A stretch of DNA of 44,447 nucleotides from Pseudomonas marginalis (GTDB taxonomy: Bacteria; Pseudomonadota; Gammaproteobacteria; Pseudomonadales; Pseudomonadaceae): NCBI RefSeq assembly GCF_001645105.1, contig NZ_LKEG01000047.1, positions 19,403-63,849 of the forward strand, read 5' to 3'. Below the pieces are notes generated by a model. That model did not search any database. It was not told the DNA's origin and saw only the letters and a program-made list of their open reading frames with translations. Shown piece after piece: positions 38,041 through 44,447 of the stretch. Positions within the stretch are counted from its first letter, which is position 1. Each line of letters opens with the position of its first letter. The position numbers were made by a program, and so were the translations under genes.

Positions 38041-38979
38041 ATGCCCATCAGCCGCGCCCAACTGTTCGAACACCGTCCCGCCGAACTCGAAGTGATCCTG
38101 CCCGAACCGGATCATTGCTTTCGCTGGTTCGAACACGACTATCCCTATGAGCTGGCGCGCTGGAACCACCACCCTGAATTCGAAATCCACCTGATCCGCC
38201 AGGGCAACGGCAAGCTGGTGGCCGGCGACTACATTGGTGCGTTCAGTGCCGGGCATGTGGCACTGATCGGCCCCGATCTGCCCCACGACTGGATCGGTGA
38301 GCTGGCGCCCGGCGAATACCTGAGCGGCCGCGACGTGGTGCTGCAATTCGACGGCGCCGCCCTCCTCGCCCTGCGCAAGACCCTGCCGGAGCTCGGGGAC
38401 CTCTCGGCGTTGTTCGAACAGGCCCGTCGTGGCCTGGAATTTATTGGCGAGGCCGCTGTAAAGGCAGCGCACTTGATGGAAGCCATCGGCAACGCCCAGG
38501 GCCTGCAACGGTTGATCCTGTTCCTGCAACTGCTCGACAGCCTGAAAAATGCGCCGACGCAACAGGTCAAGGCCCTGGCCAGCCCCTGCTATGCGCCGAC
38601 CCTGGACGCACGCAGCGCCGAACGCATCAACAAGGCGTTCGACTATTTGATGCGTGAGCTGACGGGCGATGTGCGCCTGTCGGTGATCGCACAACAACTG
38701 GACATGAGCGAACCGGGCTTCTCGCGTTTCTTCAAACGCAACACCGGCCACGGTTTTATCGACTTGATGCGCAAGTTCCGCGTGCAACGCGCCTGCCGGC
38801 TGTTGCTGCAAAGTGATATGTCGGTGGCCGATATCTGCTTTGAAGTGGGCTACGCCAACCTGTCCAATTTCAATCGGCACTTCCGGATCGAAATGAACCA
38901 GACACCGAGTGACTATCGGCGGGAAACAGCCATGCACCTGTTCCAGCGCATTGAAAAAATGACACCCAGTCAATTCTGA
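38041..38979 (+). CDS. mtlR: AraC-family activator of mannitol/polyol use, MtlR
   Basis: 312 residues. N-terminal cupin-like sensor (about 25-110; YPYELARWNHHPEFEIHLIR) and C-terminal double helix-turn-helix (about 205-300): LSVIAQQLDMSEPGFSRFFKR and MSVADICFEVGYANLSNFNR, with QTPSDYR at the end. This matches MtlR of P. fluorescens, which activates the mtl operon with mannitol, sorbitol or arabitol. It is divergent from mtlE and stands beyond the 17-bp inverted repeat. Start ATG at 38041 with the family N-terminus MPISRAQLFEHR. Confidence 0.88.
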   Translation: MPISRAQLFEHRPAELEVILPEPDHCFRWFEHDYPYELARWNHHPEFEIHLIRQGNGKLVAGDYIGAFSAGHVALIGPDLPHDWIGELAPGEYLSGRDVVLQFDGAALLALRKTLPELGDLSALFEQARRGLEFIGEAAVKAAHLMEAIGNAQGLQRLILFLQLLDSLKNAPTQQVKALASPCYAPTLDARSAERINKAFDYLMRELTGDVRLSVIAQQLDMSEPGFSRFFKRNTGHGFIDLMRKFRVQRACRLLLQSDMSVADICFEVGYANLSNFNRHFRIEMNQTPSDYRRETAMHLFQRIEKMTPSQF

Positions 38980-39048
38980 CCAAAAGGTCGACTAATCCCG
39001 TTTTTTTGCAGGCTGATCAATCGATTGAGCAAAGTTGGTACAACCTGT

Positions 39049-39060
39049 GCAAACGTTTGC
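39049..39060. promoter_or_regulatory. PurR/LacI-type palindromic operator upstream of the nucleoside genes
   Basis: GCAAACGTTTGC is a perfect 12-bp palindrome with a central CpG, matching the core of the PurR box (ACGCAAACGTTTNCGT). It lies 74 bases before the nucleoside-channel gene, so a LacI/PurR-family regulator sensing purines is a good guess. No such regulator gene is in the window. Confidence 0.65.
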
Positions 39061-39134
39061 GGTATGAACTTGGCCACCCAGTTCACCTCTCCCCGAAGCA
39101 TCGGGTCTAAACCGCGTACGAATAGGGATTTTCA

Positions 39135-40082
39135 ATGCACTTCACCTCAAGGCGTCCTACCCCCTTTGGTGTTTCCTTGCTACTGGCTGCCGTTACGGGA
39201 GTACTCAGCGCTCCCATTTTGGCGCAGGAAAAACCTGTCGATGACTCAGCACAGGGCGAAACGCTCAGCCCTGAGGCAAACCCGGCAAAAAAAGGCGTGT
39301 ACCTGTCGGACTGGTTCAACCAGGACCTGACGTTGATCGGCAGCAAAGACATCAGCTTCGGCCCCAAGCCGCAGGATGATATCTACCTGGAGTACGAATA
39401 CTTCGGCCGCAAAGGGCCCTTCGAGCTGTACGGCTATATCGACGTGCCGAAGATCCTCACCATCGGCAACAGCAATGACAAAGGCGTGTGGGACCATGGC
39501 TCGCCCGTGTTCATGGAGCATGAGCCACGTATCTCCATCGACTACCTCGCAGGCCGCAGCCTCGCCATCGGGCCGTTCAAGGAATGGTATGTCGCGTTCG
39601 ACTGGATCTACGACCACGGCAGCAATAAGGAAAATCGCGCCAACACCCTGTACAGCGGCCTCGGCACCGACATTGACACCCACTCGCGGGTCAACCTGTC
39701 GGCCAACTTCTACGGGCGTTACCAGTGGGAAAACTATGGTGCCAGCAATGAATATTCCTGGGACGGTTACCGCGCGCAAATGAAGTACATCGTGCCCATC
39801 GGCAAATTCGACAACGGCGCCTCACTGACCTATATCGGCTTCACCAACTACGATTTCGGCTCGGACCTGCACAAGGACAACCCGGCGCGCACCGCCAATT
39901 CCGTGGTGGCCACCAACGTGCTGCTGTATTCGTTTACCCACCTGCGGTTCACCCTGGTCGGCCGTTACTTCCATAACGGCGGCAACTGGGAAGACGGCAG
40001 CGAGTTGAATTTCGGCGAAGGCAACTTCCGCGCCCGCTCGGACGGCTGGGGTTATTACGCCGGCGTGGGCTACCAATTCTGA
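39135..40082 (+). CDS. Outer-membrane nucleoside channel, Tsx-like
   Basis: 315 residues with a signal peptide (FGVSLLLAAVTGVLSAPILA) and a mature beta-barrel ending in aromatic YAGVGYQF, as outer-membrane proteins do. Tsx-family marks: YLSDWFNQDLTLIGSKDISF, YLEYEYFGRKGPFELYGYID, FKEWYVAFDWIYDHGSN. Tsx lets nucleosides across the outer membrane. AGGGATTTTCA precedes the ATG. It is followed after 14 bases by a purine nucleoside permease, and a PurR-like site lies upstream, so the pair should form a nucleoside uptake unit. Confidence 0.9.
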   Translation: MHFTSRRPTPFGVSLLLAAVTGVLSAPILAQEKPVDDSAQGETLSPEANPAKKGVYLSDWFNQDLTLIGSKDISFGPKPQDDIYLEYEYFGRKGPFELYGYIDVPKILTIGNSNDKGVWDHGSPVFMEHEPRISIDYLAGRSLAIGPFKEWYVAFDWIYDHGSNKENRANTLYSGLGTDIDTHSRVNLSANFYGRYQWENYGASNEYSWDGYRAQMKYIVPIGKFDNGASLTYIGFTNYDFGSDLHKDNPARTANSVVATNVLLYSFTHLRFTLVGRYFHNGGNWEDGSELNFGEGNFRARSDGWGYYAGVGYQF

Positions 40083-40096
40083 TCAAGGAGCTATAG

Positions 40097-41140
40097 ATGA
40101 AAGCATTTACCCGTCGCTCTGTTACCGGCTTCTCGATGGCTGTCGGCCTGGCGCTGCTGCCCCACGTGGTGCTGGCGAATACGCCTGCGCCGATCAAACC
40201 CAAGGTGATGCTGATCACCATGTTCGCCCCCGAGGCGCAAACCTGGATCGATCGCCTGGAACTCAAGCAGGAAGTGCGTGTACCAGGGCTGTCCGCCGAA
40301 TACCCGGTGATCCGCTGCAACACCCAGGACGTGTGCCTGCTGGTGACGGGCATGGGCCAGACCAATGCCGCCGCGTCCACGCTGGCATTGGCGCTGTCGC
40401 CCAAGTTCGACCTGCGCCAGAGCTACTTCCTGATCGCCGGGATCGCCGGGATCAACCCCAAGCATGGCACTATCGGCACGGCCGCCTGGGCGCATTACCT
40501 GGTGGAGTTCGGCACCCAGTGGGAGCTGGACTCACGGGACGCGCCCAAGGATTGGCCGACCGGCTATATCGGCATCAACACCAAGGGCCCCAACGAAAAA
40601 CCACCGTTGGACTACAAGACCGAAGTGTTTGAGCTGAATCCAAAATTGCAGGCCAAGGCCTTCGCCTTGTCGCACAACGTCGAGCTGACGGAAAGCAAGG
40701 AATCCAGCGCCTGGCGCAAGCACTACCCCGCCGCCCCTGCCAACCAACCGCCGCAGGTGACCCGCTGCGACACCCTGGCCGGCAATACCTGGTTCTCCGG
40801 CACACGCCTCAGCGAACGTGCCGAAGTCTGGACCAAGCTGCTGACCGACAACAAAGGTGAATACTGCACCACCCAACAGGAAGACAACTCCACCTATGAA
40901 GCGTTGCTGCGCGCCAGCCGCGAAGGCTTGGTGGATATCCAGCGCCTGGCGGTGGTACGTGCCGGCTCGGACTTCGACCGCCCTTACCCTGGCTACAGCG
41001 AAGTGGACAACCTGCTGAAATACGCCGATCAAGGCGGCTTCGTGCCAGCGCTGGAGAACCTGTACCGCACGGGCAACCCGTTGATACAGGCGATCCTGAA
41101 GAACTGGTCGGCCTGGGAGAAAGGTGTTCCCGAAGCTTGA
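40097..41140 (+). CDS. Purine nucleoside permease (NUP family, periplasmic)
   Basis: 347 residues with an N-terminal export signal (RRSVTGFSMAVGLALLPHVVLA) of twin-arginine-like appearance; cleavage would fall after VLA. The body matches the NUP family (MLITMFAPEAQTWIDRLELK, SYFLIAGIAGINPKHGTIGT, AAWAHYLVEFGTQWELD, VVRAGSDFDRPYPG), first described in yeast as purine nucleoside permease and related to nucleoside phosphorylases. In bacteria it is soluble and periplasmic, so nucleoside binding or cleavage is likelier than transport by itself. AAGGAG lies nine bases before the ATG. Operon partner of the Tsx-like channel. Confidence 0.88.
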   Translation: MKAFTRRSVTGFSMAVGLALLPHVVLANTPAPIKPKVMLITMFAPEAQTWIDRLELKQEVRVPGLSAEYPVIRCNTQDVCLLVTGMGQTNAAASTLALALSPKFDLRQSYFLIAGIAGINPKHGTIGTAAWAHYLVEFGTQWELDSRDAPKDWPTGYIGINTKGPNEKPPLDYKTEVFELNPKLQAKAFALSHNVELTESKESSAWRKHYPAAPANQPPQVTRCDTLAGNTWFSGTRLSERAEVWTKLLTDNKGEYCTTQQEDNSTYEALLRASREGLVDIQRLAVVRAGSDFDRPYPGYSEVDNLLKYADQGGFVPALENLYRTGNPLIQAILKNWSAWEKGVPEA

Positions 41141-41153
41141 TGGAGATCGACAG

Positions 41154-41178
41154 GTGGGAGGAGCAAGCCCCCTCCCAC
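41154..41178. terminator. Hairpin after the nucleoside operon
   Basis: GTGGGAGGAGCAAGCCCCCTCCCAC-type hairpin (9-bp stem) between two convergent genes. It is a REP relative with no T-run and may serve as terminator or mRNA end protector. Confidence 0.55.
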
Positions 41179-41189
41179 ATTTCACCGTG

Positions 41190-42149
41190 TCAGGGCAGGA
41201 AGATGATTTTGTCGGGGCTGCCCTGGTTCACTTCTTCGTAACACTCCACGCCATTTGCCAACGCGACTTCACGCAAGCCCGTCGGCAACGGCAGCAAGCC
41301 TTCATCAAAGAAGCGCCCGAACTGTTCCAGCATCACCGCGCATTGCTCGCCGTTGTAGAGCAGCGAATTGATCCCCACCACCGAGCCGCCCTTGCGATAC
41401 AGGGCCAGGGCCGGCAGTTGCACATGACCGTCCACCGGTGCCGCGATAATCGCGATACGACCGAACGGCGCCAGGCCCGCCACGGCCGCCGGCAGCCAGA
41501 AACCGGTGGTGTCGAAGATCACATCGGCGCCGCCCTTGAACACGGCATTCACCTGCGCACCCAGTTCTTCCGACGTGCCCAGGGCAATCGCCTCGAAGCC
41601 CTGCGCTTGCAAGACTTCAACCTGCTCCGGTCGACGCACGGCGGCCAGCACTTGGGCGCCGCGGATTTTCGCCAAGGCCAGGGTCGCGCTGCCCACCGCG
41701 CCATTGGCGCCAATCACCAACAAGCGCGTGCCCTGGGTCACCCCGCTACGCTCAAGCGCGTCCCAGGCGGTGGTGTACGGTACGCCGAGGCTCGCGGCCT
41801 GGGCAAAACTCAGGTGGGTGGGTTTATGCGCCACACCCTTGGCCGACACGGTGAGGTACTGGGCGTGGGAACCGTCGGCAAAGAACCCCAGGTCGCGGCC
41901 GGTGCCCCAGACTTCCTGACCCACCAGTTCCTGTGGCCCCTCCACGACGACACCGGCAAAGTCGCGGCCGGGAATGCGTGGCAAGGTGGTGTAGGGGAAG
42001 CGGCCGAGCACGTTCTTGACGTCGCTGGGGTTGAGGCCCGCGGCCTTGATCTGTACCAGCACTTCACCCGCGGCCGGCACCGGGGTGGCGACGTCGACAA
42101 AGCCGAGGGCGGCGAGATCGCCGGTGGCAGTAAATTGCAGTGCTTTCAT
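41190..42149 (-). CDS. Zinc-free medium-chain alcohol dehydrogenase / quinone oxidoreductase
   Basis: 319 residues of the MDR superfamily: N-terminal GroES-like domain (KALQFTATGDLAALGFVDVA, then GLNPSDVKNVLG and RIPGRDFAGVV), NADPH-binding fold with LLVIGANGAVGSATLALAK. The catalytic-zinc Cys/His pattern is lacking, as in quinone oxidoreductases (QOR). It probably reduces quinones or enones with NADPH. ATG at 42149 is used; a TTG at 42155 in frame is less likely. Thirty bases after the XapX gene on the same strand, so perhaps co-transcribed. Confidence 0.88.
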   Translation of the reverse strand: MKALQFTATGDLAALGFVDVATPVPAAGEVLVQIKAAGLNPSDVKNVLGRFPYTTLPRIPGRDFAGVVVEGPQELVGQEVWGTGRDLGFFADGSHAQYLTVSAKGVAHKPTHLSFAQAASLGVPYTTAWDALERSGVTQGTRLLVIGANGAVGSATLALAKIRGAQVLAAVRRPEQVEVLQAQGFEAIALGTSEELGAQVNAVFKGGADVIFDTTGFWLPAAVAGLAPFGRIAIIAAPVDGHVQLPALALYRKGGSVVGINSLLYNGEQCAVMLEQFGRFFDEGLLPLPTGLREVALANGVECYEEVNQGSPDKIIFLP

Positions 42150-42179
42150 GGCCAATATCCATCGAAGAAAAAAAGGAGG

Positions 42180-42353
42180 TCAAGACAACCAGGTGCCCAC
42201 CAGCTGCCGGCCCATGGGCCAGAGCTTTTCGCCCAGCAGCATGCCCATCAGGCCTATCAAGGCGATGGCCGGGGGCGCGGGCGAGCGGAAATCCAGGGCA
42301 CCATAGATCACGCCAACAAACAGGCCGATGGCGAGGGAAATCAGATAGTTCAT
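42180..42353 (-). CDS. XapX-domain small membrane protein (DUF1427)
   Basis: 57 residues: MNYLISLAIGLFVGVIYGAL, then DFRSPAPPAIALIGLMGMLL and a C-terminal GEKLWPMG. Two membrane helices separated by the SPAPP turn are the XapX family signature. The family is widespread in proteobacteria, often beside oxidoreductases or AraC/LysR regulators; its function is unproven. No strong ribosome site is visible. It sits between an AraC gene and the quinone oxidoreductase on the same strand. Confidence 0.85.
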   Translation of the reverse strand: MNYLISLAIGLFVGVIYGALDFRSPAPPAIALIGLMGMLLGEKLWPMGRQLVGTWLS

Positions 42354-42443
42354 GGTGAGCAGCGCCGTGTGGTGAGAGGCGCTCAGTGTAGAGAGGCGAT
42401 TCCTGAAGCATCGGCCAAGTGCTTCAGGATTTCGGCCATCCGT

Positions 42444-43220
42444 TCAACCGGCGTAGTGCGAGGGCGCCACGCCGAGTTCGCGGCGGAACATGTCGCTGAA
42501 GCTGCTGGGTGAATAGCCGAGCGAGCGGGCAATCCCGCTGACCGACTGGCCCTGGATCAATTCCGCCACCGCCGTGGCCAGTTGCACCTGGCGACGCCAC
42601 TCGGCGAAGCCCATGCCCAGGTTGTGCTGGAACAACCGCGCCAGGGTGCGCACGCTGGCACCAGCGGTTTCGGCATGTTGCTCAAAAGGTATCTCCAGGG
42701 AGGGCGCGGCCATGACCGCTTGGCAGACATTGATCAGTCGGCGGTCAGCCTCAACCGGCATGGCGATGCGGATCGGCGAGCGGCGCGCCCGTTGCAGCTC
42801 CAGCAAGGCCAGGCTGACCACCGCGTCGTAGTACGCCGCCTCACCGTTGTCGCCCTCGTCCACCAGCGTGACGATCAACTCGCGGAGCAGCCCTCCCACC
42901 TCAATCACCTGCACCTGGCTGTCCAGCGTCGCTGCCAATGCTGGTCGCAAGTAGATATTGCGCATCTGCAAATCCGACACCACGCGGATCCCATGTTCCA
43001 CCCCCGGCGGCAGCCACACCGCACGCTGAGGCGGCACCACCAGGGCTTCACGGGGCGTCTCGACCCACATCACGCCGCTCATGGCATAGAGCAACTGGCC
43101 CCATTCGTGGCTATGCGGCTCCACGTACAGCCCACGCGGGTAGGTACGCGCCAAGGGCTGTACGGGAACGGCGTGATCACTGAGGTCGGGGGGCGCGGCC
43201 AGGGCCATGGGGATGCACAT
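42444..43220 (-). CDS. AraC-family regulator with N-terminal cupin (NimR-like)
   Basis: 258 residues. A cupin sensor (about 25-95; VEPHSHEWGQLLYAMSGVMW, VVPPQRAVWLPPGVEHGIRV) with a metal-type HxH precedes an AraC helix-turn-helix pair (about 165-255; ASVRTLARLFQHNLGMGFAE and VSGIARSLGYSPSSFSDMFR). This is the NimR/YdeO-like cupin-AraC subfamily, which often controls a neighbouring efflux or detoxification gene. ATG at 43220 is used; TTG at 43223 or ATG at 43208 are possible. It probably acts on the XapX/oxidoreductase genes downstream. Confidence 0.88.
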   Translation of the reverse strand: MCIPMALAAPPDLSDHAVPVQPLARTYPRGLYVEPHSHEWGQLLYAMSGVMWVETPREALVVPPQRAVWLPPGVEHGIRVVSDLQMRNIYLRPALAATLDSQVQVIEVGGLLRELIVTLVDEGDNGEAAYYDAVVSLALLELQRARRSPIRIAMPVEADRRLINVCQAVMAAPSLEIPFEQHAETAGASVRTLARLFQHNLGMGFAEWRRQVQLATAVAELIQGQSVSGIARSLGYSPSSFSDMFRRELGVAPSHYAG

Positions 43221-43325
43221 CAATCAAGGGAGAGTCGCCATGGTAATGACCACCGCTGGAGAATCCGAGTGAATTTTTGCGGCACGGGACGATCACTTGT
43301 TTATACATGGAGGGTTAATGGACCA

Positions 43326-43568
43326 ATGAATAACGCAAAACTATTTGTGATCGACTACTGCCTGCACGGTGAACCCAAGTCCTTCATCATTCGCCTGGAA
43401 AAGCTCGATGCAGCAGAAGCCTGGCACTGGGCAAGCTGTGACGCAGGGGTGGGCCGTATCGGTCGGTTCGCCCGCGAACAAGTCAAGAAGACCAGCCAGC
43501 AGCAAGCCGAAAAGTTCGGTATTACCCACGTACAATGGCGCCGCTCGGACGCGCGCGCCCAGGCTTGA
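43326..43568 (+). CDS. Small conserved Pseudomonas protein (DUF6555-like)
   Basis: 80 residues, soluble, MNNAKLFVIDYCLHGEPKSF, then AWHWASCDAGVGRIGRFA and a C-terminal KFGITHVQWRRSD. The pattern resembles a short family known almost only from Pseudomonas (DUF6555, from memory), with an Ala-Trp-His-Trp centre. No function known. ATG at 43326; the next gene follows after 16 bases. Confidence 0.7.
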   Translation: MNNAKLFVIDYCLHGEPKSFIIRLEKLDAAEAWHWASCDAGVGRIGRFAREQVKKTSQQQAEKFGITHVQWRRSDARAQA

Positions 43569-43584
43569 TCAGGGAGTGACAAAC

Positions 43585-43857
43585 ATGAATTTATCCATAC
43601 CGGTCAATGGCAAGGCGCGCATTGATTACACCCAGGAAACGCTTTTTGGGCCCATGGCCAAGCATGTCGAGTGCCAAGTGAGCGTGCAACGGCGAGCTGG
43701 CGGGACTGTGCTGAAGGTGTTCCAGCCTTTGCCGGACGATCTGCACGCGGCGCAGACCGTGGTGTTTGCGCTGGAGGGGCGGCGTACTCGTGCAGTGGTG
43801 AAGGATAGCCAGCACCTGTCTGACCATAGCTTGCGGCTTGAACTGGAAACCCAATAG
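43585..43857 (+). CDS. Small hypothetical protein, beta-rich
   Basis: 90 residues, no signal or membrane segment, alternating hydrophobic strands (VECQVSVQRRAGGTVLKVFQ, TVVFALEGRRTRAVVKDSQ). I recognise no family. AGGGAGTGAC upstream of ATG at 43585 supports translation, and it follows the DUF6555-like gene closely, so the two are probably one unit. Its stop is followed directly by the repeat array. Confidence 0.6.
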   Translation: MNLSIPVNGKARIDYTQETLFGPMAKHVECQVSVQRRAGGTVLKVFQPLPDDLHAAQTVVFALEGRRTRAVVKDSQHLSDHSLRLELETQ

Positions 43858-43900
43858 GCAATAAACCGCAGCTTACCTGTGGGAGCTCCATGGCCATAGG

Positions 43901-44345
43901 TATCTACACCGCTCTGGGTATGGCGCTGGACCTGTGGCGAGGGAGCTTGCTCCCGCCGGCTGCCTGACAGCCCACCGCCATCTAACGGTTAGACCACGAT
44001 CCAAATGTGGGAGGGGGCTTGCTCCCGATAGCGGTGTGTCAGTCAATTCATCAGGTGACTGATTCAGCGCCATCGTCGAGGCATCTATATCTACACAATT
44101 CTGGCTATGGCGCAGGACCTGTGGCGAGGGAGCTTGCTCCCGCCGGCTGCCTGACAGCCCACCGCCATCTAACGGTTAGACCGCGATCCAAATGTGGGAG
44201 GGGGCTTGCCCCCGATAGCGGTGTGTCAGTCAATTCATCAGATGACTGATTCAGCCCCATCGGGGCATCTGTATCTACACCACTCTGGGTATGGCGCTGG
44301 ACCTGTGGCAAGGGAGCTTGCTCCCGTGGCGGCCTGACAGCTGGC
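43901..44345. repeat. Tandem array of REP-containing units, period about 184-187 bp
   Basis: Three copies begin with TATCTACAC at 43901, 44088 and 44272; the first two are complete and nearly identical, the third is partial. Each full unit holds two REP hairpins in opposite context (GAGGGAGCTTGCTCCCG and GTGGGAGGGGGCTTG...CCCGATAGC) joined by CTAACGGTTAGACC and ending in TCAGTCAATTCATCAG. It is an intergenic amplification, with no coding potential that I trust. Confidence 0.88.
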
Positions 44346-44364
44346 CTCGATGTTGGATCAGACA

Positions 44365-44447
44365 GGGTACATATCCGTTATTTAGGTAACGGCGGCTTAT
44401 GGTTCCGCTCTTACAGCGGGTCACTTTTGGAAGAGCGCCAAAAGTAA
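44365..44447. other. Three-hairpin intergenic element
   Basis: Three consecutive perfect stems: CCGTTA/TAACGG (44375-44392), CCGCT/AGCGG (44405-44419) and ACTTTTGG/CCAAAAGT (44423-44445). I recall very similar segments recurring between genes in fluorescens-group genomes, so it is probably a dispersed repeat or structured RNA end. It may continue past the window. Confidence 0.5.

Noticed and set aside
44007..44311. Short open frames of 66-80 codons within the repeat array, both strands
   Set aside because: They repeat the same translated REP sequence (for example PLPHLDRGLTVR) and arise from the tandem units.
43901..44345. CRISPR array
   Set aside because: Units are about 185 bp, contain internal REP hairpins and have no unique spacers; there are no cas genes.

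Overview
The window reads as chromosome of a fluorescent Pseudomonas of the P. fluorescens group. Coding density and GC are high, intergenic REP-type hairpins (GGGAGC...GCTCCC) are frequent, and it carries a pyoverdine-type peptide synthetase, an NrtR/PncA/PncB/NadE NAD-salvage cluster, a mannitol/sorbitol (mtl) locus, and an Hcp tube protein. I found no rRNA, tRNA or CRISPR array. The taxon is inferred from gene content, not from a marker gene.

Layout. (a) 1-12663, minus strand: the first 4221 codons of a giant NRPS, best read as PvdI, with modules C-A(Ser)-T-E / C-A(Lys?)-T / C-A(Gly)-T / C-A(cut). The predicted side chain begins D-Ser-Lys-Gly. A plausible PvdS promoter precedes it. (b) 12.8-16.7 kb: a HicAB toxin-antitoxin pair, then an MFS pump divergent from a TetR repressor with two perfect 7-3-7 operators between them, then a MATE pump. 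(c) 16.7-20.8 kb: a decay zone. It holds an amiE (aliphatic amidase) remnant, an intact chemoreceptor, and a GntR regulator and a fumarase/aspartase-family lyase whose 5' ends were removed together, plus a dctA cut after about 116 codons. (d) 20.7-22.4 kb: a lower-GC islet with one gene encoding a four-repeat protein of HrpF/NolX/HrpK flavour. It is preceded by a perfect HrpL box (GGAACC-N16-CCACAGA), so it is a likely type III secretion substrate or helper sitting apart from any secretion apparatus.

(e) 22.5-30.0 kb: an IclR regulator divergent from a seven-gene operon of a PotABCD-type importer and a three-subunit opine/D-amino-acid-type oxidase (2Fe-2S protein, FAD/BFD subunit, DAO-like subunit). 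Overlapping stop/start codons imply one transport-and-oxidise pathway for an unknown amine or imino acid. (f) 30.0-32.1 kb: a low-GC overlapping gene pair (a glycine/alanine-rich membrane-active protein and a four-helix membrane protein) divergent from hcp, a good candidate for a type VI effector with its immunity protein. (g) 32.2-35.7 kb: pncA-pncB-nadE divergent from the NUDIX-type repressor NrtR, with a palindromic operator in the shared promoter. (h) 35.7-39.0 kb: a short mtl/smo locus with the sugar-binding protein and polyol dehydrogenase divergent from the AraC activator MtlR. The permease and ATPase genes expected between them are absent. (i) 39.0-41.2 kb: a Tsx-like outer-membrane nucleoside channel and a periplasmic purine nucleoside permease behind a PurR-type palindrome. 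(j) 41.2-43.9 kb: a zinc-free alcohol dehydrogenase/quinone reductase, a 57-residue XapX protein, an AraC regulator, and two small orphan proteins. (k) 43.9-44.4 kb: a tandem array of about 185 bp REP-containing units, then a three-hairpin element.

The observations most worth following are the isolated HrpL-box gene inserted at broken dctA, the Hcp-linked candidate effector/immunity pair, and the single deletion that removed the promoter and both 5' ends of a divergent gene pair.
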